Counted from the first letter of the stretch, positions 22,101 to 30,429 are shown. The stretch: 64,000 nucleotides of DNA from Amphibalanus amphitrite (GCF_019059575.1 NW_024881538.1:434001-498000); one strand, 5' to 3'. Notes: a model not told the origin generated them from the sequence alone. A program made the numbers and translations.

Positions 22101-22247
22101 AAGGCAGAATCAAAGCTCGACCGCGTTTCGCCAAACGACTTACTTGAGCGTGCCGAGGTCGGACTGTAGCTGGAGTATCTGGGTTTCGTATTCGCTCTCC
22201 ATGGTCGTCATCTTTCGGCGGAGGGTGTGCTTCTCCTGCTCCAGCTC
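80..22247 (-). CDS. BICDL1: BICD family-like cargo adaptor (BICDL1/BICDR-1 homologue), seven internal exons, partial at both ends
   Basis: The gene reads leftward: join of complement 22144-22247, 18733-18844, 11873-11989, 10209-10376, 9040-9175, 1573-1784 and 80-304 (1,074 nt, 358 codons). Every junction keeps frame: phase 2 after the first exon, phase 1 after the fifth, otherwise 0. The protein is almost all heptad-like coiled coil. Blocks are collinear with human BICDL1: LEQEKHTLRRK, then ITEQNQRL, then SHME, then a stretch with LTDKRLELERR and RVLLLER, then HTSLMNEL, where human has a SLLSEI motif. BICD-related proteins are known to link dynein-dynactin to Rab6 or Rab8/kinesin-carried vesicles. 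The upstream exon(s) with the CC1 box (AA-x-x-G dynein light intermediate chain site) were not found up to 64 kb, and the C-terminal cargo-binding exons lie left of the window. GC-rich third positions support coding. Family assignment is strong; orthology to BICDL1 versus BICDL2 is not resolved. Confidence 0.88.
640..1060. repeat. ~70-bp minisatellite in the BICDL1 intron
   Basis: About 5.5 imperfect tandem units. The anchor CGCCATCTA recurs at 753, 826, 900, 970 and 1039 (spacings 69-74), and each unit also carries GATGCGGTACAGCATAACTT. The units are diverged by small substitutions and one 9-bp insertion. The rest of the intron 305-1572 shows nothing recognisable. Confidence 0.85.
1573..1784 (-). 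CDS. BICDL1: BICDL1-like exon f
   Basis: 212 nt, acceptor AAACAG, donor GTGAGA (1567-1572). Its first two bases complete a Glu codon with the last base of exon e, which is independent support for both exons. It encodes NLLNLDDD, an acidic run, LRELKKEVLDVCQQM, then a Ser/Thr/Asp-rich linker with SLDTNSSDD. The linker resembles the low-complexity Ser stretch before the final coiled coil of human BICDL1. Confidence 0.87.
1952..2237 (-). repeat. BEL/Pao 3' LTR
   Basis: 286 bp, same sequence as the 5' LTR. It is flanked on the left by the AGAGA target duplication at 1947-1951. Confidence 0.95.
2238..2250 (-). other. BEL/Pao polypurine tract
   Basis: The minus-strand purine run GGAGGGGGGAAGA directly abuts the 3' LTR, as expected for the plus-strand primer of reverse transcription. 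Confidence 0.8.
2331..7715 (-). CDS. BEL/Pao Gag-Pol polyprotein
   Basis: 1,794 aa, one open frame starting about 90 nt after the primer site. Order by residue: Ala/Glu/Arg-rich coiled coil 30-100; DUF1759 Gag-like domain about 160-310; zinc knuckles, the clearest at 421-434 (C-x2-C-x4-H-x4-C); A17/DUF1758-type aspartic protease with D516-P-G; reverse transcriptase about 770-960 with YMDD at 936-939; RNase H with acidic residues D1114 (FCDASE), E1159, D1188 and D1235; integrase zinc region H1432/H1437 with C1467/C1470; DDE core D1502, D1565, E1615; C-terminal DUF5641 about 1700-1790. All key RT, RNase H and integrase residues are present. The protease has DPG instead of D(S/T)G, a variant I believe recurs in some animal BEL elements. 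Confidence 0.96.
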   Translation of the reverse strand: MRGPDGAESLKTRSEASSEKTTSSKRSGAWRRAQLSKLRAEQAQKAADAAIKRAQRNAEAQMEEAREEAQRAADQAEVDALELKLLEEDEEIEDRADSLASRRESRLGAAARHAVRHQCGQPELNTGEEDPQRRTRGWVQNLPSDGAGSGITRECSALPKVTLEKFSGAPLEWPRWSAMFRTLVHESRSLTDTERMVHLQSCLTGDAREAVRGLLCDGSLYQEAMNELELQFGDPSSVVGSTLSSVLQHPAVKQNDLSALTSLSRALHAAVSVLSSLHFQGDLTATTNLRQVVSKLPASLAWQWGQREVELLPRFPTLADLDQWLKGIVLAGRRALPGLVQDETGTAPVTQSRGNRRSSPSRVQQRQKPPAGSWRTTLATATGTEQCSVCKAEWHELSACPTLLAAPPEERLRLVRDCRRCFRCLSDAHWARKCPRKTVCGQNGCKGKHHHLLHITAPTQICVRPSTGAEADNPRRVLSTAAGQLPTRTNATLLQVVPVRIHGDGGSYRDTHALLDPGADTSLCTEQVVRDLSITGSAERLRLSNVESSGPSKPSLKVSLQLSPLSPGGETEIVTVAEAFTVPQLNVRPTRVDWSQREKWSHLSDIELPDTNHQTVELLLGANVMEAVVQKEARIGKPGQPVAIKTHFGWCLTGKVTSLVPVGAREIMHMVRDRSADDELTELMQEWWTTDAFGTTHAMTQPHSYEDRLAERQMEHSTRWRGDRYETGLLWRSQDVRLPDNYQMAVRRLEATERALKRAPDKADAYRQTMKDYMSNGYARKVEDDCENQDGKQWFLPHHAVTNPTKPGKFRIVFDAAAKYAGVSLNEQLLTGPDLLKTVPGVLLRFRQEAVAVTADIEKMFLQIAVKREDQLSLRFLWRDMDSGKPPEIYQMDRVIFGARSSPASASFVLHRTAEEKGAATAAGRAATATVKNNFYMDDLATSEKNSDTALQTVREVTELLARGGFRLRKWLSNSKDVLSSIPVTERVPSAADLSVQLPSEKVLGVTWDAQTDDLHVAVPTPAVEKATKREILRVVASIFDPLGLVSPFVLIAKLLLQDLWSSQLGWDAVLADEESRQWSLWLADLPRVADVRVSRWYGAQNAAVSLRQLHIFCDASERAFGAVAYLREIHEDGQINCALVMSKCRVAPLQKLTIVRLETQAAVLAVRLATCVKKELTLELHDTIYWSDSRVVLSYISNDSKRFHTFIANRVAEIRDSTHPNQWRHTPGECNPADDCSRGLMASELTRDSRWVRGPDFLWRPEECWPSNRERSEVDKNDPEAKAVLTTRCEGQPSAIVGPDPDRFSSWARFKRTMGWIRRFLHNFAATYGVDGNPARKLTGPLSSEELQSAETAIVRQMQRTSFAQEVSALEKGRGVRTDSHLQPLTPQLDGDGVLRVGGRLTNAPLPEETRHPAILPRDSRVTALIITSSHERLMHSGVDHVLNDLRIKYWIPRGRALVKKVLRDCPLCRRRRATPCQPRMADLPKARFDSCYPFNSVGVDYFGPLQIKTGKRGTEKRYCLLITCMSTRAVHLEISRTLSTDSFLMAFTRFVARRGRPTQVFSDNGTNLRAGEKELRKLIRGWNQTVISDRLSQDQIQWHFNPPASSDMGGVWESMIASVKRALRAVLGRLLVTEEVLQTVITEVESVVNSRPLTYVSTEADSLEALTPSHLLLGRPSIQLPPGLVTDGGISSRRIWRQSRALANQFWSRWLKEYVPSLVCRRKWTTESRNLVAGDLILLADDGVPRGYWPLGRVVEVFPGPDGRVRSARIRVRGGIVHRPARKICVLEEADS
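7807..7824 (-). other. BEL/Pao primer-binding site
   Basis: Minus-strand TGGTCCTCCGGGCCGGAT begins 5 nt inside the 5' LTR and carries the complement of a tRNA CCA end. It is close to the expected complement of an arthropod tRNA-Tyr 3' end. The tRNA identity is inferred. Confidence 0.7.
7830..8115 (-). repeat. BEL/Pao 5' LTR
   Basis: 286 bp, TGTTG...CAACA termini (TGTTGATG left, AAACAACA right, read on the plus strand). By eye it is identical to the copy at 1952-2237. Confidence 0.95.
8121..9039. other. Intron sequence without recognised features
   Basis: Right-hand part of the intron that carries the BEL/Pao element. Around 8800-8930 there are loose repeats of ACTGACCACTGATTACTGACTA type. 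Nothing else is supported. Confidence 0.6.
9040..9175 (-). CDS. BICDL1: BICDL1-like exon e
   Basis: 136 nt, acceptor CTACACAG, donor GTAGGT (9034-9039). It encodes 45 residues plus one base (phase 1). HTSLMNELDMS sits where human BICDL1 has TSLLSEIEQS. By position this may be the dynactin pointed-end (Spindly-type) motif of adaptors, which is an inference. The intron downstream contains the BEL/Pao element. Confidence 0.88.
9890..10200. repeat. Pyrimidine-rich block with (CT)n runs
   Basis: CCCT/CTCC-rich flank to about 10,020, then nearly pure (CT)n broken by TTCT and CCCTAT at 10,026-10,175. In the BICDL1 pre-mRNA it is a long GA tract starting just after the donor of exon d. Overlapping open frames of poly-Ser-Leu or poly-Arg-Glu are artefacts. 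Confidence 0.95.
10209..10376 (-). CDS. BICDL1: BICDL1-like exon d
   Basis: 168 nt, 56 codons, phase 0 at both ends. Acceptor CCGACAG, donor GTGCGG (10203-10208). It contains LTDKRLELERRV and ERVLLLER, matching human LSDRKRELEHRL and DRVLILER. The donor is followed within about 30 nt by a roughly 300-nt purine (GA) tract of the pre-mRNA. Confidence 0.92.
10377..11872. other. BICDL1 intron (d-c), no further features
   Basis: Intronic sequence between exons c and d. I see no coding block, RNA gene or clear repeat. Confidence 0.6.
11873..11989 (-). CDS. BICDL1: BICDL1-like exon c
   Basis: 117 nt, 39 codons, phase 0 at both ends. The acceptor is CAACAG and the donor GTGGGT (11867-11872). It encodes a Gln-rich coiled coil ending SINDHMSHMEIMRDE, which aligns with the human segment TNQHIIRLESLQAE. 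Confidence 0.88.
11990..14719. other. BICDL1 intron (c-b), left unique part
   Basis: No gene supported. A short GGTGACAGTGG-type repeat occurs around 13,350-13,395. Confidence 0.55.
14930..15624 (+). mobile_element. 5'-truncated non-LTR retrotransposon (LINE) 3' end
   Basis: 695 bp flanked by a 12-bp target duplication AGCCAACTCAGA (14918-14929 and 15625-15636). It carries only the end of the pol frame, a short 3' UTR with the hairpin CCGCGGCTTCGCCGCGG (15,582-15,598), and a tail of ACA/CAA triplets. The left junction begins with a GGCGACA/GCGACA array (14,930-14,975). It is non-autonomous in this state. Confidence 0.9.
14985..15575 (+). pseudogene. LINE pol remnant: RNase H end plus C-terminal zinc-finger
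   Basis: An open frame, extending artificially upstream to 14,658, encodes the last strand/helix of RNase H: VPSHCGIPGNEAADTLA, where the Asp of NEAAD is the final catalytic residue. After about 120 residues comes a C-x2-C...C-x2-C-x8-H-x4-C cluster (CPQC, CRLCGEEAD, RHILLTC) typical of the pol C-terminus in I/Jockey/R1-type LINEs. Endonuclease and reverse transcriptase are missing. The frame is intact to the TAG at 15573-15575. Confidence 0.88.
16083..17264. mobile_element. TTAA-specific non-autonomous DNA element A
   Basis: 1,182 bp between TTAA duplications at 16079-16082 and 17265-17268. The ends are inverted: CCCGCGCCCTGATGGGG on the left and CCCGCGCCCAGATGGGG on the complement of the right, one mismatch in 17. 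A second inverted block, a G-run followed by CCATTTTGGCCCC, lies at about 16,093-16,120 and 17,192-17,226. There is no transposase frame. TTAA plus CCC-initial ends fits piggyBac-type MITEs; Kolobok-type is the alternative. Confidence 0.85.
16741..16960. promoter_or_regulatory. Array of TGACCT/TGACCTTGA nuclear-receptor half-sites inside element A
   Basis: TGACCTTGA occurs at 16761, 16772 and 16783 (11-bp spacing), with further TGACCT copies to 16,960. The complement TCAAGGTCA is the extended half-site known for ERR and FTZ-F1/NR5A receptors. AGGTCA in the opposite orientation recurs near the left arm (16,205-16,270). Binding is unproven. Confidence 0.5.
17269..18278. mobile_element. TTAA-specific non-autonomous DNA element B
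   Basis: 1,010 bp with perfect 13-bp inverted ends AGGGAGATAATGA (17269-17281) and TCATTATCTCCCT (18266-18278), flanked by TTAA at 17265-17268 and 18279-18282. With the TTAA the match is 17 bp. There is no coding capacity. Its left TTAA is also the right TTAA of element A. Confidence 0.8.
18733..18844 (-). CDS. BICDL1: BICDL1-like exon b
   Basis: 112 nt, acceptor TTACAG, donor GTGAGT (18727-18732). Its first base completes a Lys codon from exon a, followed by 37 codons. It contains SEITEQNQRLTRQL, the most conserved block of the family (human has ELSEQNQRLLDQL). It ends in phase 0. Confidence 0.9.
18845..22143. other. BICDL1 intron (b-a), no further features
   Basis: No coding block or transposon recognised. 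A 192-codon plus-strand open frame (19,692-20,270) has no domain or codon bias that I can recognise. Confidence 0.55.
22144..22247 (-). CDS. BICDL1: BICDL1-like exon a (first exon found)
   Basis: 104 nt: acceptor CTACAG just above 22247 and donor GTAAGT at 22138-22143. It encodes 34 residues beginning ELEQEKHTLRRK and ends in phase 2 (AA). It matches the start of human BICDL1 exon 2, immediately after the CC1-box exon, so one or more 5' exons must lie further upstream. Confidence 0.88.
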
Positions 22248-25200
22248 CTGTAGACGGACACACAGACAAGCAGACGATCAGAGGAAAGACATGGACTCTT
22301 TTCATACACGGCAAAATATACGGAGGAGTATGTATACCAAACGATTACTTAAATAAATAAACAGATAAAGATCAAAAGCATTTGACCTGAAACGCTATCT
22401 GAGATCTCTTGCCATGAAACTTCTTGTATCCATAAACGTTTATGCCTCCGTACATCATAAGGTAATCACAATATCAATGCTAACATCATTAGGAGTACGT
22501 AAGATTTAGGCGTTGAAAAATGAATGCCATAACCACGCCATAACAATGATGGTTACGACGACCATTCATTTTCCATGACAGCGGATACCAAATAACAGTG
22601 ATCTTGGTTTCCCAGGCGTGTTTTCTATTCAAAAGAGACGTCATTCGTAAACACTGTACATCTCATCATGTGTCAATTTATCACCAAAACTGATGGGTCA
22701 CGCCTAGTTGAACGACTCTAGCCACAGAATCCCTGAAGTGAGACGGACAAAACAATTTCCGAAGAAAACGTTTTCTTTTTGCGAGAAAAGTGCTCTTCGT
22801 CGTGCGTGTTTGCTGGCGAGATATTTCCAATACAGTTTTAACTTTTGCGAATAAAGAGCAATAGGTACTTCCCTACATTTACATATTTCTCCAATCCTCC
22901 AGTCCATTACAAAGATATGCAAGAAAATACTACGTATCAAAGAACCTTTATTGATCAAGCTTTTCATCATGCGAATGTTTCCATTATAAAATAACCGCCA
23001 GAGGCTGTCATGATAACCTAGGCTGGTGTAAAGAGCAATAAAGGATTGTCCTGACATATCTCTATGGTCCTGGCAGCTGGTCGTGTGACAGCTGTAAGGG
23101 ACAAGTGAAACAGCTGCCATTTGGTCACTCTACAATCTTTCTCTCCCCCTCACCCTTTCTCTCCGACTCCCCCTCCCGTTCCGCCGTGTCATCACGTCCC
23201 TTCATCCATCCATTAGGGAGAGAGGACTAGTTAGTACCGAAGCTGTCCACATGGCACCAGGTGACGTGATTTTTACCCGACGCTCCCATTAATCCTTCCA
23301 TTACCGGCGGCAACATCAGAACCCAATGACGTCAGCAGGTATCCAATTGCGTCATCGTACTGGGTGTGGAGGCTGAGAGGCAGTAGCGAGCAGTCATGTT
23401 GGGAACGGCGCACGTTGTTATAAAGTGCCGACTCTTTGCGGCACATAGCCATGACGGATCAGATATAAAAGATAGGATGGATGGATGCATGACAGAATTT
23501 CGCTCATTCACCTATAGGATTCAGCTGTTGGCTATGTGAAATTTTGCGGAAATAATGAAATGGTCTGATGTAGTAGGTACCCAGAATAAGGCGAACCTCT
23601 TCCAGCCAGCTCTACATATATCTCAGGTCACGTGACGCCGTTGGGTCAGGGCAGACAGCTTCTGACGTAGTGCAGGGCGAGGCCCATCCGGTCGGGCTGT
23701 TTTCTCAGACACGCAACCTCGCGACATGCGATGGCCTTATTTCTGAGAGCCAGTCACGGCCGAACTTTGAATCCCATTCTGTTTGATGTGAAGTTCGTTA
23801 CGAGTGTGTCACAGTATGTGTCACCTCGCTGTGTCATTGAGTAGTGTCAACCTGTCCTGACCTCGCTGTGACCTCACACCATGACCCGCAGTGTTGGCGA
23901 CATGCTATATCATCAGTACGACCGGTACGACCGGTGCGACCGGCCAGCCGCCGTCAGGTCACGCAATCCACCCCCCCCCCCCTCCGTCCGTGGGCCGCCC
24001 AGACTGCCACGCCCACTAACACAGGGGGGAGGGGCACATCCGTTCCCGCTGCTCCTCTGCAGTGAGAATCCATGGTCTAGGACCTCACTGTGGTAGGTAA
24101 CCGCAGGTTGTTTCTTCATTAGACAAAAACTATTCGTTAAAGTTTTGTTTTTCTATTGAAAAACAACCGGAGCAATAGCTTCTACATATGGTGCTCCCTA
24201 CATTTCTGACCCATCACGCTTGACCCGTTTGACCGGTATCAAGGCCTCCCACCCGCCCTATTCTGCTACTGCAGACTATACGTCGCTCTATATAGGTTAG
24301 CGCATCCGGTGCCGGCTGCGCCACAAGGTATATGGCGTGTGAAAACGCTCTGGAAGATGCTCCAGCCACAGACGCATTACCGCGCACGGTGTTCCGTGCG
24401 GCCTTAGCTTTCGGCGCGGCGGTGGGGCGGCACTGGCTGTGGGTTCTGCGCCGAGAATGATGCTTCTCTGGGTTGAGAGAGGTAGCTAAGAATCAAGGAT
24501 GAAATGAGAGAAATGTCATCAAAGGCCGGTTCTATAAAAGACAGTCGGTGGGAGACCTGCTATTGGCCAACTTTTTTCCTGACGTAGTGACGTACTCTAA
24601 TGATAAATATGGCATCTCTGCGCCAAGCAAGCCTGACATGCGTCATTCCAGAATGTTTCATGCGAACAAGTCTGTCAGAAATAGGCTTGTATTTAGGTGC
24701 GTTGGTGGTAATACCGCCGAGATCCGGACGGCAGCCCCATATCGATAACAAGGTCTTATGACAGTGCGGTAAAAACATCAGTAGTGATGGCAACGAAGAA
24801 CAGCAACATTAGCTGCGAGTGCTGAACGAGAAATTCTAGCGGCAAGGTAGATGTGGTGTTCTCAGGTTAAATCCCTCAGGTCAGGGGGTCAAACAAGTGT
24901 CCGATGACACAAGTTCGACGGTAGCTCGATCAATGTTCTCGGTTAGAGTGTCGAACGCGTCACCTTCAGAACATAAATTCCGGTCCCACCGGGCACAAGC
25001 ACCGGCCAGTCCGCATTCCAGTAAGATCCACTCGACATCGAAACTGCCCGGCCCGAGATCTTGTCTTCCTGATGGCTTCAGATCGTCTCGTCAACCACCT
25101 GGCCGTCTCCGCATATCTCTCACTGAAGACCGCAGCGCTCCCAACGCTCAGTCTATTCGCTTGACTTCACATATGCGGAGAGTAAATGAGCCGTGGCGGG

Positions 25201-25367
25201 GAGACAGTGCAGTATTAGCAAGTGACAAGACGCACGAACGCACACCCGACAAATGTGCCAGAGTGTCCACTGTCATTTGTCCACTCTGAGGCGACATATG
25301 GGACAGCTCCGGGAATGAGCAAACCTAGAGAAGGACGGAGCATTCGTTTGAATTGAGCGGATGGAAT
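22248..25367. other. Region upstream of the first BICDL1 exon found; nothing recognised
   Basis: Probably intron of the same gene, since the CC1-box exon must lie further upstream. There are short poly-C and GACCGGTAC-type repeats near 23,920-23,990. No exon is supported. Confidence 0.5.
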
Positions 25368-25463
25368 GAGAACTCATTTCGAATATAATTAGATAAATAA
25401 AAGAAGTTGACCTTTTCCTCGACATCAAAAATGTAAAAAGCCGAATAATATATTTTAAAAAAC

Positions 25464-25496
25464 GGTGAGCTTTCGGCCACTGGCCTTTATCAAACC
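25464..25496 (-). ncRNA. Hammerhead-ribozyme-like motif, PLE left arm
   Basis: Inverted copy of the motif at 40221-40253, with the same core, stem II and putative cleavage site on the minus strand. Confidence 0.45.
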
Positions 25497-26842
25497 AACG
25501 TGATAACAATGTTAAAAGACGATCCTGTGAATAATCTGTCTGCCATTTTTCAAAAACCGAAGATCGTGATATTTTAGGAAAGGCGCTACTCATAAGGGCA
25601 AACTATTTGATAGACCGATTGTCTACATAGTGTCCGATGTACGTAACATACATAATATACAATTGTACACGTAGCTGTCAAACACACATCGTATGGAAGG
25701 TATGTTGTAGCACGCTACATCTTGAACATTTAACGTAGTATCTTTTCGGCACGGCTCGGTACGGCAGTTCCCCCCCCCCCTCGCAGTCCGGTCACAGGCC
25801 TAGCCCTCCATTCACTCACCCATCGCTGCTACCGGGTGACGCACAGCTGAGCGGAGCGCTGCTGCTGCGCTCCCCTCCCCTCTCATTATTCACCCCCCCC
25901 AGTCACCAGGCCCACCATCCCCCACACATCACTTTTCTCCATCTCCCGCAACGAGCACTGTCCGTGGGAATAGCCGCAGTAGACACATCTGCGAGAAGAC
26001 GATGCCGCCTACATCAGTACGAACCGTCGAGGCACAGCTGAGTCAACAAGCTACGTCAGGACCGCGGCCGGCGGCGGCGGCGAGCGAGCACGTTAAGGTA
26101 CTCTGTCACTTGTCACGTACTCTGTCAGGTACCACAACAGCTGCACCGCGCTGAGTCACATGGTGGGAATGGCACAACCAGGAAGATCCTATGGCAAGCA
26201 AAAACGCAGTAGTTCCAGAGGTCTTCGCAATGGGCAACCGTTAAACTCTCATTACGACGCCCGCCTATGGAGACAGCTACCGCAGGATGAGCGATTCGAA
26301 CCTCCTCAAATAACGCTGCATCAGCAAAAGATGTCAACAGATCATGGAGCAGTGTCAAGGATGGATGCCGGCTGGAGCACACAGCCTCCTTTGTCGGGCA
26401 CAGCAACCCAGGGTGAGTGAACCTGGCAAAACAACCGGGTGACCGACCTCACAATGGCCTCATGAGGTAGTTCCAGAGATCTCCGCAGAGGAAGAAGGCG
26501 CTGACTTACGGCACGCCCGAGACGGTGGGCGGAGCAAGAGTGACGTCACAAGGGGCGTTGCCGGCAGACGAAACGGAAGGAAACAAAAGTTTGAATAAAA
26601 TGAAATTGAAGAATTAAAATTAAAACTCGAAAATCACAAACCTTTCGGGGATTGTTTTATGCCAGCGATTATTAAAATGATAAAGCACTCAACACGAAGA
26701 CGATTCGACGGCCAAAAATTGCAGGCACAGAGGAGCAAGGTGACTAAACAGGACAGAGGGCGCCATCTTACGGCCCCACCCACCAGAAGAAGGCAGAGGA
26801 AGATGACGTCGCAAGGGCGTGGCAGTCACCCCTCCCCCCAAC

Positions 26843-26880
26843 TATAAAAGGGTGCGCCACCCAACCAGAGGCAGAATCAC
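26843..26880 (+). promoter_or_regulatory. Predicted LTR promoter (copy 1)
   Basis: TATAAAAG at 26843-26850 lies about 30 bp before AATCACAGTCG, a possible initiator near 26,877. Upstream are TGACGTCA (about 26,541) and a TGACGTCG (about 26,804). The same sequence is at 33372 in copy 2. Confidence 0.6.
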
Positions 26881-27888
26881 AGTCGAGCAGCCGAGAGTCA
26901 CAGTCTGCAGCCGGAGCCGGAGACGCCATCTGGAGGCCGCCGTCAGTCCGGGGTCACCCGCGAGAAGCCTCTTCAGTTCGAGTGATCAGAACCGAGGACA
27001 GTAGCCGACGCTTGTGACCACACTGAGAAGCGGAAGCGCAGAGAAACTCCAGAATGTGAGTGTTGTTGAAAAGTCTGCTCAATCCCAATCCTTGACCCCC
27101 CCCCCCTCTGCCCGGTTGCCGTGCCGTGACGACTGCCAAACATTTTCGGTTGCCATAAAATGCACTCTCAATTGGAATTGGAAAACTTAAATTACTTTGA
27201 GCTTATTGGTCCAGACACCCTAGTAGCATATTAGGATCTGAATTTCGAAGTCATGTCAGAGTCGCCAGCAAACCGTTATTGTCAGTTGGAGTTCACGATT
27301 AGGCCCAGAGCGAGAGGCTAAAATTTGAATAAGCAGCTCATGGTCACGAACGTTGAGATTGATGACTGGATGTGTGACAGCGTTGAAATGTCTTTGTCTT
27401 CGGTCAAGCTGGTTCGTTCGATTTATTATGGGCGATGGCCAGGTGCGTTTTGAGGTTGGAACGTTTGTGAAATTAAGGGTTTAGATTCGTGCTGTACTCA
27501 CTAAAAGTTGCATTGCGAAATCATTGGTAATATTGCTGTAGGAATTAATTGCGAAGTCGAAATCAATTATAGAACAGGTAAATACGGTTGAAAGGGAATG
27601 TAATGTTTTAAGGTGGCGACTGATTCATGCGATCGATCTATGAATATGGCTATGAGTTATGATTTCCGACAGATACGAATGCTTGAGCTTACGGCGGAAT
27701 TTCTTCTGTTACTTAGGTGCAGAGTTGCGAGCAGTGGTTTGAGGTTGACGGTTTGACACTTAGCGACTTTAGATGGTCACTTTGCGTCATTGAAATTGCG
27801 AAATGTCGAGTAACAGGTAGATGTAGAATTGTTTGTGGTTAGAACTAATATGCGACTAATATAGGTGCCGATCGTTGTGCTTTTGTAG

Positions 27889-27894
27889 AATAAA
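27889..27894 (+). terminator. Possible LTR polyadenylation signal
   Basis: AATAAA about 1 kb after the predicted start, in a T/G-rich context. If used it would define a roughly 1-kb R region. Other AATAAA copies exist, so the choice is tentative. Confidence 0.35.
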
Positions 27895-30339
27895 TACTAG
27901 AAAGGACCACCTTTGTTGGGGAACGATTAAATGGGACAGGAATTTAATTTAAAAAAAACTTACGTTGAATGGAGCTGATGAGATGTCGAACAGGGAGATA
28001 TTGCAGCGATATTTTACCAGATTCACACTCACTGACACATCCGGTGAATCCACCCGGCCAGAAGAGACAACACGCACGAGCATTGCACCGCGAGTGATGA
28101 CGCGCCCATCGCGGCGTGGCCTTGACTGACTGTCGACGCGACGCCAGCCGGCGGCCAGTATCGTCGCTCTCGACGCGGGCGTTGAGCCGCCAGAGGGCGT
28201 AAAAAGCAGCCACAACAGGGGCAGTGGGTTAGCCGTAATTGGGGCGCGGGCGGTAGGTGAAGGTCATTGTATATAGGAGCATGGTTAGTTGTGGAAAGTT
28301 GCAACGGGGTAAGAACGTAAACAGTTAATGCATAATTTTAAATATGACATGCTATTTGATATTTAGGACTGCACTTCGTTTGATGCGCATTGTTTACTGC
28401 TAATAGGATGATTTAAAATAGATTCCCTATGAAAGGCTAGGGACCCTATGACAATATTCTGGCACTCTATAAAGATAATTTGTTTAGGTAACTAGTAGCC
28501 CATCAGAAGCTATCGAACGAGTTTCAAGGAGTCATTTCCGTTTGAGCATTCAGCAATTCACTATGATACGGTGGATCACAACCAGACGACAGATCGGTGC
28601 GTACTAATTGGTTCTAGATTATCTGATGAAATCAAGAGCGGTTCAAGGTCTGCTAGGATTGTTTACGAGAACTGATGATTAGGTTCACGCGTGCAGCAGC
28701 AATTAGGACTTGAGATTACGATTAGATGCGTTTCTGTTATTCGCGTTCTTGAGAGTTAGCGCCAATAATTACTCCACCAATATTGGCACAGGGCATTGTG
28801 AGGCACAGACGGCTTGTTTGCCCGTCTCCTATGGCGTAGCGTTTACCAGCATGACCGTATGAGACACAGATGCACTTCTCTAAACCCACGTCCAGACCGG
28901 AATAATAAGAGGGACACGCCGTCACGTACGCAGGGCATATGCACGTTTTCCGCCAGTGGTACCGGCCACTGTTAATTTTCCCGCTTAGGTAACACTGGGT
29001 GAGAAGGCAGTGAGAGGTTTCTACGGCAGGGGGAAGGGGAAGATTGGCACAGTGTGCAGTGGAGAGTAAGTTATGCCAAAGGCAAGAAGCCGAGGGTCAG
29101 GGGTGAGTCACCCAAAAGTGCGGATAAGGCGCGCCGTAGTGTCCCGAATAAGTCCTCATACTTATTTTGTAAAGGTACCTTAATCGGTACTGGACAGCCT
29201 CAGGGGAGGGAAGAATGTACTCCAGGACACGTAAGGCCTTGAAGAGTAAATCCCATGGTTTAAGGAGAGTTCCTGAGGAGAGTTCCAGGATATGAACGGT
29301 GGTCCCTGGGTCGTGAACGGGAATGTTACACGCGGACCGGAAGAGGGCATAGGTAATCTCTCCCGGTAGAGAGATAAGTCGGATATAAATCGTGTATGTG
29401 TGTACCATAAGTCTATCGGACGTGTAGTGAATCCCATAAATTAGTAGGGTGGATATTTGTGTATAATTATTCTGGACGGCCCTGCGATAAGTATCTTTGT
29501 CGCCGGTTAGCGGAGCATGCATATGGATTTCGGAAAGAGACATTTATCTCGCCGGGGAGACCATGGTTTGTAAGACGCCTAACACTATCGGAGGGAATTT
29601 CGGGGGCTACCAATTAAATTTGGGTGAATACATGAAATGTGAACGTAATGCGAGCAAGGATGTGAGAATGATGACGCATGAATCTTAGAGTAAGGCCGAT
29701 AGGAATTTGGTAGAATTCGGTTATGGCAGTCGAACAAATGATTCTCGAGGGCAACTAAACTAGCAACGCTAATACGAACTAAGCGGGCAATTTTTGTAAT
29801 GGGGAGGCCAGTGATATAGGAATGGGTGACTGGACGAATGATCACATTCAATTAATCAATGTAATTACCACCCATATGTTTGGCAGTGGTCATCGGGACT
29901 TCGAATGCCCTGTCCTTCACCTGCCCAACTGTGCTGCAAACCCAGCTGATCGGATCCCTCTATCCCTAATCCGAGCAGTGAAGAAGCATCTCGTGCATCA
30001 TGGTCTATACAATGAACAGAATCATCAAGCCTCCAATTTAAAAAGCATCTTCCATCAGATGTATTTGTACGCAAGGTGGATACTTACATCTCTATCCGGT
30101 GGATCTCATCTATCTCAGGATCTCATCACTATCTGGATCTCTCACTAGATCTATCTCGGGATCTCTTCAACGACTCTCAAGCTCCCCTGTTCTACCAGCT
30201 CTACTATCGAGTTCCTTCCAGCAGCGAATCTCTTTTCTGCTACACCGCCGAACAGCAGTGGACCGCGCTGTTTGATGAACCTCAAGATGCAGCTTTTTTT
30301 ATTTCTGTACTTTTCCTCCCCTTCATTCCCTTGCTACAA

Positions 30340-30429
30340 ATGGCGCCCAAAACGTGGGGATTTGATAATTCTCAAATTGTGAAGCTGGTAGACTGGCACA
30401 AGCCGCCGAACCCGAAGTTGATGAATTGA
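30340..30429 (+). pseudogene. Short frame starting at the primer site, possible gag remnant
   Basis: 29 codons, MAPKTWGFDNSQIVKLVDWH and on, then a stop. A further charged frame starts at 30,441, and an approximately 55-bp block (AGCAGGTGTTCGAAATACTG...) is duplicated 141-142 bp apart (about 30,468 and 30,609). This looks like decayed coding DNA. No family is recognised. Confidence 0.3.
30341..30360 (+). other. Primer-binding site of the giant-LTR element
   Basis: TGGCGCCCAA begins 2 nt after the LTR end and is followed by AACGTGGGGA. This is the tRNA-Lys complement (TGGCGCCCAACGTGGGG) with two extra A residues. The preceding base makes an ATG that overlaps the site. Confidence 0.8.

Larger units (their letters stand above)
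25706..30338 (+). repeat. Giant LTR, copy 1
   Basis: 4,633 bp. It starts TGTAGCACGCTACA, itself a palindrome, and ends TTGCTACA. Compared with copy 2 I see only two differences, both in C homopolymers (8 versus 9 C near 25,893; 11 versus 10 C near 27,096). No frame inside resembles a known protein; the longest are 148 codons or fewer. Inferred layout: U3 to about 26,876, R to about 27,910, the rest U5. Confidence 0.93.

Noticed and set aside
26125-26420. 86-93-codon overlapping frames in the giant LTR (also at 32,654)
   Set aside because: They occur on both strands of the same DNA, match no family, and are conserved only because the LTRs are identical copies.
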